A stretch of 64,000 nucleotides of DNA, taken from positions 4,839,001-4,903,000 of the forward strand of contig NZ_CP045644.1 of the NCBI RefSeq assembly GCF_009498455.1, written 5' to 3'. The position numbers and the translations under genes are program-made. This document shows, in pieces, positions 1 through 10,693 of this stretch; the first letter of the stretch is position 1, and the number at the start of each line of letters is the position of its first letter. A model generated the notes under the pieces. It was not told where the DNA came from. It searched no databases and saw only the letters and a list, made by a program, of their open reading frames with translations. The DNA is from Variovorax paradoxus. GTDB lineage: Bacteria > Pseudomonadota > Gammaproteobacteria > Burkholderiales > Burkholderiaceae_C.

Positions 1-1
1 T

Positions 2-46
2 GCCGTCAACTTCTCGGCCAACGAGAACGACGACGCCGCCGCCTGA
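2..46 (+). CDS. hfq: Hfq RNA chaperone, C-terminal end (partial)
   Basis: Only the last 14 codons are in the window. They read AVNFSANENDDAAA and stop at a TGA. Burkholderiales Hfq proteins end in a GRAVNF-type segment followed by a short acidic tail, and hfq normally lies directly before hflX, so both sequence and context agree. Hfq is the hexameric RNA chaperone that pairs small RNAs with mRNAs. The call rests on a very short stretch plus gene order; the family-defining Sm core is outside the window. Confidence 0.78.
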   Translation, partial: AVNFSANENDDAAA

Positions 47-55
47 TCGCGCGGA

Positions 56-83
56 GCGCGGCGGCAACCCCGCCGCGCTTTTT
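56..83 (+). terminator. Rho-independent terminator between hfq and hflX
   Basis: A perfect 9-bp GC stem (56-64 pairing with 70-78) with a 5-nt loop is followed at once by five T (79-83). It lies 10 bp after the hfq stop and 17 bp before the hflX start. It should end or attenuate the hfq transcript, so hflX is either read through at a lower level or uses its own promoter. Confidence 0.82.
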
Positions 84-100
84 CCTTATTCTGATTCCGC

Positions 101-1270
101 TTGTCTGATTCGATCCCCCGCCAGGAAGGCGCCGCCGTTCTCGTCGGCGTCGATTTCGGGCTGCCCCATTTCGACAGCGAGCTCGAAGAACTCGGCCTGC
201 TCGCACAAACCGCGGGCCTCACGCCTGTCGCCCGCCTGGCCTGCAAGCGCAAGGCGCCCGATGCGGCGCTTTTCGTCGGCAGCGGCAAGGCCGAAGAGAT
301 CAAGGAGCTTGCCGCCATGCACCGGGCGAGCGAGGTCATCTTCGACCAGTCGCTGAGCCCTGCGCAGCAGCGCAACCTCGAACGCCAGCTCGATGTCGCG
401 GTCTACGACCGCACCTTCCTCATCCTCGAAATCTTCGCCCAGCGCGCCCGTTCGCACGAAGGCAAGCTTCAGGTCGAGCTGGCTCGTCTGCAGTACCTGA
501 GCACGCGGCTGGTCCGTCGCTGGTCCCACCTGGAGCGCCAGACCGGCGGTGCAGGTGTGCGCGGCGGCCCCGGCGAAAAGCAGATCGAGCTCGACCGTCG
601 CATGATCAACGAGTCGATCAAGCGCACGCGCGAGCGCCTTGCCAAGGTGCAGAAGCAGCGCAGCACGCAGCGCCGCCAGCGCGAGCGCCGCGAGACCTTC
701 AACATCTCGCTCGTCGGCTACACCAACGCGGGCAAGTCGTCGATCTTCAATGCGATGGTCAAGGCCCGCGCCTATGCGGCCGACCAGCTGTTCGCCACGC
801 TCGACACCACCACCCGCAATCTCTATCTGGGCGATGCACGCCGGCAGGTGTCGATCTCCGACACGGTGGGCTTCATCCGCGACCTGCCGCACGGCCTGGT
901 CGATGCGTTCAAGGCCACCTTGCAGGAGGCGGTCGATGCCGACCTGCTGCTGCACGTGATCGACGCCTCCAACCCGCACTATCCCGAGCAGATGGCCGAG
1001 GTGCAATCGGTGCTGCAGGACATCGGCGCGGGCGACGTGCCGCAATTGCTGGTGTTCAACAAGCTCGACGCCCTTGAAAGCGCGCAACATCCGCTGCATC
1101 TGCAGGACGAGATGGAAATCGACGGCGTGCAGGTTCCCCGTATCTTCCTCAGCGCCAAGACTGGTGAAGGCCTGCCGCTGCTGCGGGTCGAGCTGGCCCG
1201 GCAGTCGGGTTCCGTCGCCGATACGATGACCCCTGAGGCGGACGCTGAATTGCACGATGCGGCCCCTTGA
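101..1270 (+). CDS. hflX: GTPase HflX
   Basis: Ribosome-associated GTPase of the Obg-HflX family (389 aa), thought to split or rescue stalled 70S ribosomes. The G domain is clear: P-loop GYTNAGKSS at about residue 206, G3 DTVGF at about 254 and G4 NKLD at about 320. The HflX N-terminal domain and the linker with the GGPGEKQ motif precede it. A TGA at 92-94 is the last in-frame stop upstream, so the TTG at 101 is the first possible start. No strong Shine-Dalgarno is visible, which fits modest translation. It is followed closely by hflK and hflC, the usual order. Confidence 0.95.
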   Translation: MSDSIPRQEGAAVLVGVDFGLPHFDSELEELGLLAQTAGLTPVARLACKRKAPDAALFVGSGKAEEIKELAAMHRASEVIFDQSLSPAQQRNLERQLDVAVYDRTFLILEIFAQRARSHEGKLQVELARLQYLSTRLVRRWSHLERQTGGAGVRGGPGEKQIELDRRMINESIKRTRERLAKVQKQRSTQRRQRERRETFNISLVGYTNAGKSSIFNAMVKARAYAADQLFATLDTTTRNLYLGDARRQVSISDTVGFIRDLPHGLVDAFKATLQEAVDADLLLHVIDASNPHYPEQMAEVQSVLQDIGAGDVPQLLVFNKLDALESAQHPLHLQDEMEIDGVQVPRIFLSAKTGEGLPLLRVELARQSGSVADTMTPEADAELHDAAP

Positions 1271-1308
1271 TTGGGCACAATCCCGCCACTGACACGAGAA
1301 CGAAGCGA

Positions 1309-2721
1309 ATGAATGCAAAGCCAGCGCGGAGAGGGTTTCTGGGCATGTTCAACCTGAACGATGGCCGATGGGGTCGCGGCGACGAGCCGTCCTCCAACGG
1401 CGACCGCCCGGCCGGCAACCGGCCACCCGATGCCGATCCCCCCGGCGCCCCGATCCCGCCGCCTTCGAGCGGCAACCAGAACAACAACGGCAACGGCAAT
1501 CGCCCGCGCGGCCAGGGCCCCAACCAGGGCCCGCCCGACCTCGACGAACTCTGGCGCGACCTCAATCGCAAGCTCGGTGGTTTCTTCGGCGGCGGCAAGG
1601 GTGGCGGCAACCGCCCCAATGGCACCGGCGGCGGTGGCGGCAATGGCTACAAGCCCGACATGAAGAATGCCGGCTTCGGCATCGGCCTCGTGGCCGCCGT
1701 GGCGGTCCTGATCTGGCTCGGCACCGGCTTCTTCATCGTGAACGAAGGCCAGCAGGCCGTGGTCACGCAGTTCGGTCGCTACAAGTCGACGGTGAATGCC
1801 GGCTTCAACTGGCGCCTGCCATACCCCATTCAACGCCACGAAGTGGTGGTGACCACGCAGATCCGTTCCACCGACGTGGGCCGCGACGCCATCGTGCGTT
1901 CCACGGGCCTGCGCGAATCGGCCATGCTGACCGAAGACGAGAACATCGTCGAAATCAAGTTCGCCGTGCAGTACCGCCTGAGCGACGCGCGCGCCTGGCT
2001 CTACGAGAGCAAGTCGCCCGCTGAAACCATCGTGCAGGTGGCTGAAAGCTCCGTGCGCGAAGTGGTCGGCAAGATGAAGATGGATGCAGCGCTCGCCGAA
2101 GAACGCGACCAGATCGCACCCCGCGTGCGCGCACTGATGCAGACCATCCTCGACCGCTACAAGGTCGGTGTCGAAGTTGTCGGCATCAACCTGCAGCAGG
2201 GCGGCGTGCGTCCGCCCGAGCAGGTGCAGGCCGCCTTCGACGACGTGCTCAAGGCCGGCCAGGAGCGCGAACGCGCCAAGAACGACGCCGAGGCTTACGC
2301 TAACAACGTCGTGCCGCTGGCCACCGGTACCTCGTCGCGCCTGAAGGAAGAATCCGAGGCCTACAAGGCGCGGATCGTCGCGCAGGCACAGGGTGACGCG
2401 GGTCGCTTCAGCTCGGTGCTGACCGAGTACCAGAAGGCACCGCAGGTGACGCGCGACCGCATGTACACCGACGCCATGCAGCAGATCTACGCCAGCACGA
2501 CCAAGGTGCTGGTCGACAGCAAGCAGGGCTCCAACCTGCTGTACCTGCCGCTCGACAAGCTGATGCAGCAAGGCGGTGGCAACGCGGCCACGCCTGTGGA
2601 CGCCGCCAGCCCCAGCGTGGCCGGCACCGCACCGGCCCAGTCGTCGGTGATCCCGGTGGCTCCCGCCACCACCGACGTGCGCGCCCGTGACGGCCGCTCG
2701 CGTGACCGCGACGTGCGCTGA
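1309..2721 (+). CDS. hflK: FtsH protease modulator HflK
   Basis: Membrane-bound SPFH/band-7 protein that assembles with HflC into a large cage around the FtsH protease and tunes its activity. This reading gives 470 aa. A Gly/Pro/Asn-rich N-terminal region is followed by one transmembrane helix at about residues 121-144 and then by the SPFH domain and coiled coil facing the periplasm. The frame is open back to a TTG at 1267, but the ATG at 1309 is preferred. A further ATG at 1345 has a better Shine-Dalgarno (GAGAGG about 10 nt upstream) and is a real alternative. hflC starts 17 bp downstream. Confidence 0.93.
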   Translation: MNAKPARRGFLGMFNLNDGRWGRGDEPSSNGDRPAGNRPPDADPPGAPIPPPSSGNQNNNGNGNRPRGQGPNQGPPDLDELWRDLNRKLGGFFGGGKGGGNRPNGTGGGGGNGYKPDMKNAGFGIGLVAAVAVLIWLGTGFFIVNEGQQAVVTQFGRYKSTVNAGFNWRLPYPIQRHEVVVTTQIRSTDVGRDAIVRSTGLRESAMLTEDENIVEIKFAVQYRLSDARAWLYESKSPAETIVQVAESSVREVVGKMKMDAALAEERDQIAPRVRALMQTILDRYKVGVEVVGINLQQGGVRPPEQVQAAFDDVLKAGQERERAKNDAEAYANNVVPLATGTSSRLKEESEAYKARIVAQAQGDAGRFSSVLTEYQKAPQVTRDRMYTDAMQQIYASTTKVLVDSKQGSNLLYLPLDKLMQQGGGNAATPVDAASPSVAGTAPAQSSVIPVAPATTDVRARDGRSRDRDVR

Positions 2722-2738
2722 GAAAGGCCCGGAACAAC

Positions 2739-3635
2739 ATGAACAGAATCGGTTTCATCGCCACCTCGGTCCTCGTCCTGCTCGTGCTGCTGAGCTCGAC
2801 CCTCTTCGTGGTCGACCAGCGCCAGTTCGGCGTGGTCTATGCCCTCGGCCAGATCAAGCAGGTCATCACCGAGCCCGGCCTCAACTTCAAGCTGCCGCCG
2901 CCGTTCCAGAACGTGTCGTACATCGACAAGCGCCTGCTGACGCTCTCGAGCCTCGACACCGAGCCCATGCTCACCGCTGAAAAGCAACGCGTGGTGATCG
3001 ACTGGTACGTGCGCTGGCGCATTTCCGACCCGCAGGCCTACATCCGCAACGTCGGTCTCGACGAGAACGCGGGTGCCATGCAGCTGAACCGCGTGGTGCG
3101 CAACGCCTTCCAGGAAAACATCAACAAGCGCACCGTGCGCGACCTGATCTCCGTGCGCCGCGAGGCCCTGATGGCCGACGTGCAGCGCGAAGTGCTGGCC
3201 GTCGTGAAGGGCGCCAAGCCCTGGGGCGTCGACGTGGTCGACGTGCGCATCACCCGCGTCGATTACGTGGAAGCCATCACCGAATCGGTCTACCGCCGCA
3301 TGGAAGCCGAGCGCAAGCGCGTGGCCAACGAGCTGCGTTCCACCGGCACGGCCGAAGGCGAAAAGATCCGCGCCGACGCCGACCGCCAGCGCGAAGTGAT
3401 CGTGGCCAATGCCTACCGCGACGCCCAGAAGATCAAGGGCGAGGGCGATGCCCAGGCTGCCGCGACCTACAGCGAGGCCTTCGGCCGCGATCCGCAGTTC
3501 GCCCAGTTCTATCGCAGCCTCGAGGCCTACAAGCAGAGCTTCAACAAGAAGAGCGACGTGATGGTGCTCGACCCGTCCTCGGACTTCTTCCGCGCCATGC
3601 AGAGCTCCGGCTCGGGCGGCGCGGCGCGCAAGTAA
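2739..3635 (+). CDS. hflC: FtsH protease modulator HflC
   Basis: Partner of HflK in the HflKC complex that surrounds FtsH in the inner membrane. The protein is 298 aa, normal for the family. It has an N-terminal signal-anchor helix (about residues 3-23) followed by FVVDQRQFGVVYALG, the classic opening of the HflC SPFH domain, then an Ala/Glu-rich coiled coil. It sits immediately after hflK with a short spacer and is almost certainly cotranscribed with it. Confidence 0.95.
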   Translation: MNRIGFIATSVLVLLVLLSSTLFVVDQRQFGVVYALGQIKQVITEPGLNFKLPPPFQNVSYIDKRLLTLSSLDTEPMLTAEKQRVVIDWYVRWRISDPQAYIRNVGLDENAGAMQLNRVVRNAFQENINKRTVRDLISVRREALMADVQREVLAVVKGAKPWGVDVVDVRITRVDYVEAITESVYRRMEAERKRVANELRSTGTAEGEKIRADADRQREVIVANAYRDAQKIKGEGDAQAAATYSEAFGRDPQFAQFYRSLEAYKQSFNKKSDVMVLDPSSDFFRAMQSSGSGGAARK

Positions 3636-3673
3636 CACAGCGAGCCGTTTCTTCCGTTTTCCTGTCTGGAGCC

Positions 3674-3862
3674 GTGAGCGCCGACACCTTCTGGAGCGCG
3701 TTGGCGCTGGTCCTGGTGATCGAAGGCATCCTGCCTTTCGTCTCGCCGGGCGGATGGCGGCGCGGCTTCAGCCAACTGCTGCAGCTGCGCGACGGCCAGC
3801 TGCGTTTCTTCGGTCTTTGCAGCATCCTGCTGGGTTTGGTACTGCTCTGGGTTCTGGGGTAG
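3674..3862 (+). CDS. DUF2065 (YjeT-like) small membrane protein
   Basis: A 62-aa protein with two predicted membrane helices (about residues 6-25 and 44-61) around a short basic loop containing GGWRRG. This matches the DUF2065/YjeT family, found between hflC and hisZ or purA in many proteobacteria. The function is unknown. The start is a GTG with GGAG in its upstream region. Its fixed position in the hfl operon suggests a link to HflKC-FtsH, but that is inference. Confidence 0.85.
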   Translation: MSADTFWSALALVLVIEGILPFVSPGGWRRGFSQLLQLRDGQLRFFGLCSILLGLVLLWVLG

Positions 3863-3906
3863 CGCGGGCCCGGTAGAATCCCGGTTTAACCACGCCCCCG
3901 ATCCCC

Positions 3907-5076
3907 ATGTCCGCCTGGGTCCTCCCGGATCACATTGCCGATGTGCTGCCCTCCGAGGCGCGCCACATCGAAGAACTTCGACGCCAGCTGCTCGATACCG
4001 CCCGTGGCTATGGCTACGAGCTGGTGATGCCGCCGCTGCTCGAGCACCTGGAGTCGCTGCTTTCGGGCACCGGCGAGGCGCTCGACCTCCAAACCTTCAA
4101 GCTTGTCGACCAACTCTCCGGTCGCAGCATGGGCCTGCGTGCCGACACCACCCCCCAGGTGGCGCGCATCGACGCCCATCTGCTGAACCGTGATGGCGTG
4201 GCCCGGCTGTGCTACTGCGGCCCGGTGGTTCACACCCGGCCCGACCGCCCGCATGCCACCCGCGAGCCGCTGCAGTTCGGCGCCGAAATCTACGGCCACG
4301 CCGGCCTGGAAGCCGACACCGAAACCCTGCTGCTGGCGCTCGATTGCCTCGACGCCGCCGGCCTGCGCGATGGCGTGATCGTCGACCTGGCCGACGCCCG
4401 CATCGTGCGCGCGCTGTTCGCCGGCGTGCCGGTCGATGCGGCCGCGATCGCCCGCGTGCACGCCGCGCTGGCCGCCAAGGACGCGAGCGAGCTGCAGGCG
4501 CTCACCCAGGATTTCCCCGCGGCCTCACGCGACGGCCTGCGCGCCCTCGTGGGCCTGTACGGTGACGTCGCCGTGCTCGACGAGGCCGCCAAGGCCCTGA
4601 AGGACACGCCCGCCGTGACCACAGCGCTGGCCGATCTGAAGCAGCTCGCCGCCGGGCTGAATGGCCTGAACGGCACGGCAGGGCGCCAGATCAGCTTCGA
4701 CCTGGCCGACCTGCGCGGCTACGCCTACTACAGCGGCATGCGTTTCGGCATCTACGTGCCGGGCGCGGCCGATTCGCTGGTGCGCGGTGGCCGCTACGAC
4801 GAGGTAGGCGCCGTGTTCGGCCGCAACCGTCCGGCCGTCGGCTTCAGCCTCGATGTGCGTGAACTCGTCGGCGTGCTGCCGGCGCGTCCGTTGCGCGCCG
4901 CCATCCGTGCGCCCTGGAGCGACGCGGCCGGCCTGCGTCAGGCAATTGCCCAATTGCGCAAGGCCGGCGAAACGGTAGTCTGCGTGCTGCCTGGCCACGG
5001 CAGCGAAATCGATGAATTCCATTGCGACCGTGAGCTCGTCGAGCAGGCCGGCCAATGGAATGTCCGAGCGATCTGA
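3907..5076 (+). CDS. hisZ: ATP phosphoribosyltransferase regulatory subunit HisZ
   Basis: HisZ is a histidyl-tRNA synthetase paralogue without aminoacylation activity. It binds the short form of HisG and makes the first step of histidine synthesis feedback-sensitive. The 389-aa length is normal. The class II synthetase-like fold shows in a motif-2-type segment around [10 protein letters not shown] and in the RGGRYDE motif near the C-terminus, where true HisRS would continue into an anticodon domain that is absent here. hisG is not in the window; placement next to purA is usual in Burkholderiales. Confidence 0.93.
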   Translation: MSAWVLPDHIADVLPSEARHIEELRRQLLDTARGYGYELVMPPLLEHLESLLSGTGEALDLQTFKLVDQLSGRSMGLRADTTPQVARIDAHLLNRDGVARLCYCGPVVHTRPDRPHATREPLQFGAEIYGHAGLEADTETLLLALDCLDAAGLRDGVIVDLADARIVRALFAGVPVDAAAIARVHAALAAKDASELQALTQDFPAASRDGLRALVGLYGDVAVLDEAAKALKDTPAVTTALADLKQLAAGLNGLNGTAGRQISFDLADLRGYAYYSGMRFGIYVPGAADSLVRGGRYDEVGAVFGRNRPAVGFSLDVRELVGVLPARPLRAAIRAPWSDAAGLRQAIAQLRKAGETVVCVLPGHGSEIDEFHCDRELVEQAGQWNVRAI

Positions 5077-5084
5077 ATTTTTGA

Positions 5085-6431
<1,347 letters not shown>

Positions 6432-6449
6432 ACAGGAACGAACCAGACC

Positions 6450-6974
6450 ATGTTGACCGAAGACGGCAAGCATCTCTACGTCAGCTACGACGAGTACCAC
6501 AACCTGATCGAGAAGCTCGCGATCAAGGTGCACCAGTCGGGCTGGGAGTTCGACACCATCCTGTGCCTGGCGCGCGGCGGCATGCGTCCGGGCGATGTGC
6601 TCTCGCGCATCTTCGACAAGCCGCTGGCGATCATGTCGACCAGCTCCTACCGCGCCGACGCCGGCACGGTTCAGGGCCATCTCGACATCGCCCGCTTCAT
6701 CACGACCCCCAAGGGCGAGATCGCCGGCAAGGTGCTGCTGGTGGACGACCTGGCCGATTCGGGCCACACGCTGCACGCCGTGATGGACATGCTGCGCAAC
6801 AACTACCAGCCGATCACCGAGCTGCGCAGTGCGGTCATCTGGACCAAGGCGTTGTCGACCTTCACGCCCGACTACTCGGTCGAGTTCCTGGCCACCAACC
6901 CGTGGATCCACCAGCCCTTCGAGGGCTACGACTCGCTCGGCGCCGAGAAGCTGATCGAGAAGTGGTCGGTCTGA
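6450..6974 (+). CDS. Phosphoribosyltransferase (purine salvage type)
   Basis: A 174-aa type I phosphoribosyltransferase. The PRPP-binding motif VLLVDDLADSGHTL lies at about residues 95-108 and is preceded by a hydrophobic strand. CLARGG near residue 38 fits the PPi loop region of hypoxanthine/xanthine-guanine enzymes. It most probably salvages hypoxanthine or (xanthine)guanine, but the exact base cannot be read from the sequence. Close spacing behind purA supports a purine role. Confidence 0.85.
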   Translation: MLTEDGKHLYVSYDEYHNLIEKLAIKVHQSGWEFDTILCLARGGMRPGDVLSRIFDKPLAIMSTSSYRADAGTVQGHLDIARFITTPKGEIAGKVLLVDDLADSGHTLHAVMDMLRNNYQPITELRSAVIWTKALSTFTPDYSVEFLATNPWIHQPFEGYDSLGAEKLIEKWSV

Positions 6975-7005
6975 CGACCGGCCCTGGCACCACCGGCCGG
7001 CGCGC

Positions 7006-7470
7006 TCAGTTGCAGCTGCCGCCGCCGGGGGTGTCGAACATCGCGGTGTAGCGCCGCTGCATTTCCTCCGGCGTCACCTTCTCGATGCTGTGACCCACGT
7101 TCCACCGGTGACCGAACGGGTCGCGGAAGACGCCGGAACGCTCCCCATAAAACTGATCCTGCGGTGCCATGTCCAGCGTGGCCCCCGCGGCGACCGCGCG
7201 CGCGACCAGCGCGTCGGCGTCGTCCACGTGCAGGTGCAGCGTCACGGCGCTGCCGCCCAGCGCCTTGGGCGAGCGGATGTTGAACTCGGCGAACTCGTCC
7301 GAGATCATCAGGATCGCGCCGTTGTGAAAGTCGAGTTCGACGTGCCCGATGCGGCCGCTGGGCTCGGTCAGCCGAAAGATCTCCTTCACTTCAAACACGT
7401 GGCGATAGAAGTCGACAGCGGCGGCCGCGTTGTCGACGCAGAGGTACGGAAACAGCTCGTGGATGGCCAT
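7006..7470 (-). CDS. VOC family protein (PhnB/glyoxalase-like)
   Basis: A 154-aa vicinal oxygen chelate fold protein. It opens with a beta strand and helix (PYLCVDNAAAAVDFY), has VTLHLHVDDADALV in the middle, and ends with RDPFGHRWNVGHS, the typical C-terminal motif of PhnB-like proteins. Such proteins include glyoxalases, dioxygenases and resistance proteins; the substrate here is unknown. An AraC-family regulator lies just upstream on the same strand with a 75-bp gap and may be linked to it. Confidence 0.85.
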   Translation of the reverse strand: MAIHELFPYLCVDNAAAAVDFYRHVFEVKEIFRLTEPSGRIGHVELDFHNGAILMISDEFAEFNIRSPKALGGSAVTLHLHVDDADALVARAVAAGATLDMAPQDQFYGERSGVFRDPFGHRWNVGHSIEKVTPEEMQRRYTAMFDTPGGGSCN

Positions 7471-7545
7471 GGAAGGACCTGCCTTTCTTTCTTGAGTCGG
7501 GTGATGAAACGGGGGCCGTGGCGCCGATTCTGCGCAGCCCCGGCG

Positions 7546-8427
7546 CTAGCGTCTTGAAGGAATTTGACCTGCCGCACGGAGGGCCGGCACATGACGTGGC
7601 GAAGTCGCGCCTGTCTGCCGCCAAGCCTGCGGCGACAGGCCGGCCAGCGTGGAGAACTCGCGGCTCAGGTGCGCCTGGTCGCTGTAGCCTGCGGCGAACG
7701 CGATGTCGGCCCAGGCGCGCGCGGGATCGTCGGCGGCCAGCGCCAGCACACGGTCGAAGCGCATCACGCGGGCGTATTCCTTGGGCGCGAGCCCGATCGA
7801 CGCACGGAACAGCGCAATGAAGCGCCGGTGGCTGTAGCCGCTGTGTGCCACGAGCGTGGCGATCGACGCGGGTGTGTCATGGGTCATCTGCCCGAGCGAG
7901 GCGGCCACGGCCGGGTGCAGGCCGCGCGGGCTGGTGCGGGGCAGGGCGACAGCGGCCAGGTGCTGTGTCAGCAAGGCTTCGAATACGTCCAATTGCCGGG
8001 CTGGGTCGTCACACGATGCATGCAACTGTTCAAGCGCATCGGCGGTCTGGCGCTCGCCCCACAGCGCGTCGAGCGGCGTGTGGCGGCCACTCAGCGCGTC
8101 TTCGGGCGCGCCCAGCAGCAGGCGGGCGGCACCGGGGTGCAATTGCGCGCCGACCGAGCGTGTCGCCACCGACACATCGCGCAGGTAGAAAGCGGCACGC
8201 GCGCCGCCGACGATCGCGTAGCCGACCGTGTGGCCGCGCAGGTCGCGGGTGTCGTCGAAGAGCCGCAGCGGCGGCCCTGAAAGCCGGAAGACGAGGTGCA
8301 TGCCACCCGTGGGCAGCATGTGTTCGCGCGCGCCGGTGCGTGTTGGGGGTTCGCCCTCGGGCGCCGAGGCCCACAGCAGCCGCAGGAAGGGCCGCAAATG
8401 AGGGGACGGGGGCCGCGTCAGCTGCAT
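7546..8427 (-). CDS. AraC family transcriptional regulator
   Basis: A 293-aa regulator. The N-terminal half is a sensor-like domain, and the C-terminal ~100 residues form the double helix-turn-helix DNA-binding domain. The second HTH is recognisable in DIAFAAGYSDQAHLSREF, with a GLSPQAWR ending. The VOC gene directly downstream on the same strand is a plausible target or partner. The ligand is unknown and no operator was identified. Confidence 0.88.
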   Translation of the reverse strand: MQLTRPPSPHLRPFLRLLWASAPEGEPPTRTGAREHMLPTGGMHLVFRLSGPPLRLFDDTRDLRGHTVGYAIVGGARAAFYLRDVSVATRSVGAQLHPGAARLLLGAPEDALSGRHTPLDALWGERQTADALEQLHASCDDPARQLDVFEALLTQHLAAVALPRTSPRGLHPAVAASLGQMTHDTPASIATLVAHSGYSHRRFIALFRASIGLAPKEYARVMRFDRVLALAADDPARAWADIAFAAGYSDQAHLSREFSTLAGLSPQAWRQTGATSPRHVPALRAAGQIPSRR

Positions 8428-8505
8428 GGCGCGACGGGCCCCGGAAAGGGCGGGCGGGTGACCATCGGCGCATTGTGCGCCGAGGCCCCGCTTCGCCCGG
8501 GCTGC

Positions 8506-9261
8506 TTACTTGCTCGTTGCGAGGCGCTTCTGGATGTTGGCTGCGCGGTCGCCGGAGGCCGGGTGCGAGCTGAGCATCGAGCTCTTGCCGCCGTCGAGCT
8601 TGGCCAGCTTCTGGAACGCGGTGACGAGGCCTTCGCGCTTGAGCTTCTGCGTGGTCAGCAGGTCGAAGGCGTAGTTGTCGGAGTCGGTTTCCTGCGATTG
8701 CGAGAACTGCGCGTTGACCAGCTTCTCGGCGAAGTCGCCGATCTGCGAGGACGACAGCTGCGTGATCGCCGCATTGCCGGTGGCGCCGGCGATGCCGCGC
8801 GCGGCCGACACGGCGTAGGCGGTCTGCATGGCCTTCTTGCTGTGGCCCAGGGCGACGTGGCCGATCTCGTGGCCGATGATGCCGCGCAGTTCGTCGTCGT
8901 TCATGAGGTCCATGAGGCCGCTGTAGACGCGGATGCAGCCGTTGCCCATGGCCCAGGCATTCACGTCCGTCGTGAGGTAGACCTTGTAGCTGGCGGGCTG
9001 GCCGCCGATGGTGGTCGGCAGGCCCTGGCGCACGCGCTCCAGGCGCTTGCTGTAGGCATCGGTCGCGGGGGCGACCTTGGAGCTCTTGTCGAGCTCGGCG
9101 CACGACTGGTTGGCCAGTGCCTGCACGTCGCCGTCGGTGAGCGACATGGCCTTGAAGGCGCTGCCGCCGGCGCCCGCGAGCGCGTTCGAATCCAGGTTCT
9201 TCATGCCGCCGCAGGCGGACAAGGCCGCAGCGGCCGTGAGGGTGATGAGCAGATGACGCAT
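8506..9261 (-). CDS. M48 family metallopeptidase, lipoprotein
   Basis: A 251-aa secreted zinc protease of the M48 family. A lipoprotein signal ends in LSAC (Cys17), so it should be anchored to a membrane facing the periplasm. The zinc site is HEIGH (His131, Glu132, His135), with the likely third ligand Glu191 in ETDSDNYAFD. This is the compact form related to YcaL/LoiP-type outer-membrane quality-control proteases, without the C-terminal TPR domain of BepA. Substrates are unknown. Confidence 0.9.
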   Translation of the reverse strand: MRHLLITLTAAAALSACGGMKNLDSNALAGAGGSAFKAMSLTDGDVQALANQSCAELDKSSKVAPATDAYSKRLERVRQGLPTTIGGQPASYKVYLTTDVNAWAMGNGCIRVYSGLMDLMNDDELRGIIGHEIGHVALGHSKKAMQTAYAVSAARGIAGATGNAAITQLSSSQIGDFAEKLVNAQFSQSQETDSDNYAFDLLTTQKLKREGLVTAFQKLAKLDGGKSSMLSSHPASGDRAANIQKRLATSK

Positions 9262-9395
9262 CGAGAAAATCCTCCCTTTATTTTCGGAGCCCGAACTCTA
9301 TCCGCAATGCGCGGGTGATCCGGCCAAGGCCGTCGATATCGCACGGAGAATGTCACGACCGTTAAGGGTTCCTCGCGGGGCGCTAGCATCTGCAC

Positions 9396-10589
9396 ATGAG
9401 CAAGCCTTCCACGACCCTGATCCACCATCCCTACACGCCGCCGGCCACTTTCGCCGCGCCGCAGCCCGGCGTGTTCAAGGCCTCGACCGTGTTCTTCGCC
9501 GACGTCGCCGCCATGCGCGCGCGCGACTGGAAGACCAAGGCCGGCTACACCTACGGCCTGCACGGCACGCCCACCACCTTCACGCTCGAAGAACGCCTGG
9601 CCACGCTCGAAGGCGGCACCGAATGCCTGCTCGTGCCGAGCGGACTGGCCGCGATCTCGCTGGTCTCGTTCGCGTTCCTGAAAACCGGCGACGAGGTGCT
9701 GATTCCCGACAACGCCTACGGCCCCACCAAGGCGCTGGCCACCGGCGAGCTTGCGAACTTCGGCATCACGCACCGCCTGTACGACGCGATGAATCCGTCC
9801 GACCTGGAAGCCAAGCTCTCGCACCGCACGCGGCTGGTGTGGCTCGAGGCCGCCGGCTCGGTGACGATGGAGTTCCCCAATCTGCCGGCGCTCGCCGAGG
9901 TCTGCCGCGAGCGCGGCGTGATGACCGCGCTCGACAACACCTGGGGCGCAGGCCTGGCCTTCGCGCCCTTCGATTTCAACGGCACGGGGCAGGGCGTCGA
10001 CGTGTCGGTGCATGCGCTCACCAAGTACCCGAGCGGTGGCGGCGACGTGCTCATGGGCAGTGTCGTCACGCGCGACGAGCGGCTGCATCGCGCGCTCAAG
10101 CTCACCCACATGCGCATGGGCTTCGGCATCGGCGTGGGCGACGTCGAAACGCTGCTGCGTTCGCTGCCGAGCATGGCGCTGCGCTACGGCGCACACGACC
10201 GCGCGGCGCGCGAGCTGGCCGGCTGGCTCAACGGCTGTGAAGAGATCGCGCAGGTGCTGCATCCTGCGCTCGAGGATTCGCCGGGCCATGCCAACTGGCG
10301 CGCGCTGTGCGGCGCCACCGACCTCGCCGCGGGCCTGTTCTCGGTGGTGTTCGACGAGCGCTTCAGCACCGAGCAGGTCGACCGCTTCTGCGACAGCCTC
10401 AAGCTCTTCCGCCTCGGCTATTCGTGGGGCGGCCCGATCAGCCTCGTCGTGCCCTACGACATCGGTTTGATGCGCGACGCCAGCGTCGCCCGCTGGCCGT
10501 ACAAGGGCACCCTGGTGCGTTTCTCGGTCGGCCTGGAAGACGTGGACGACCTGCGTGCCGACCTGCAACAGGCATTGCTGCAGATGTAA
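9396..10589 (+). CDS. metC: Cystathionine beta-lyase
   Basis: PLP enzyme of the Cys/Met metabolism family (397 aa). It cleaves cystathionine to homocysteine in methionine synthesis. The PLP lysine lies in SVHALTKYPSGGGD (about Lys210), and the aromatic TYGLHGTPT segment near residue 50 is typical of beta-lyases. The ATG at 9396 follows a short leader; no SAM riboswitch or other leader structure was recognised. Cystathionine gamma-lyase/synthase members of the same fold are a less likely alternative. Confidence 0.9.
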   Translation: MSKPSTTLIHHPYTPPATFAAPQPGVFKASTVFFADVAAMRARDWKTKAGYTYGLHGTPTTFTLEERLATLEGGTECLLVPSGLAAISLVSFAFLKTGDEVLIPDNAYGPTKALATGELANFGITHRLYDAMNPSDLEAKLSHRTRLVWLEAAGSVTMEFPNLPALAEVCRERGVMTALDNTWGAGLAFAPFDFNGTGQGVDVSVHALTKYPSGGGDVLMGSVVTRDERLHRALKLTHMRMGFGIGVGDVETLLRSLPSMALRYGAHDRAARELAGWLNGCEEIAQVLHPALEDSPGHANWRALCGATDLAAGLFSVVFDERFSTEQVDRFCDSLKLFRLGYSWGGPISLVVPYDIGLMRDASVARWPYKGTLVRFSVGLEDVDDLRADLQQALLQM

Positions 10590-10693
10590 GCAAAGCGCCG
10601 GGCCCGGGCCGTCGCCGGGCTGGGGGTGCACCGTTATCGCTTACAGTAGGCCGAATCGCAGTCACCCTGACTGCCTCGCCTGAAGGAAAAGCA

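Noticed and set aside
1267..1308. Start of hflK at the TTG overlapping the hflX stop
   Set aside because: The extra 14 residues do not look like an HflK N-terminus and there is no ribosome site; ATG codons at 1309 and 1345 are better.
9262..9395. Search for a SAM-type riboswitch in front of metC
   Set aside because: The leader is short and shows no recognisable stem set or terminator/antiterminator pair.
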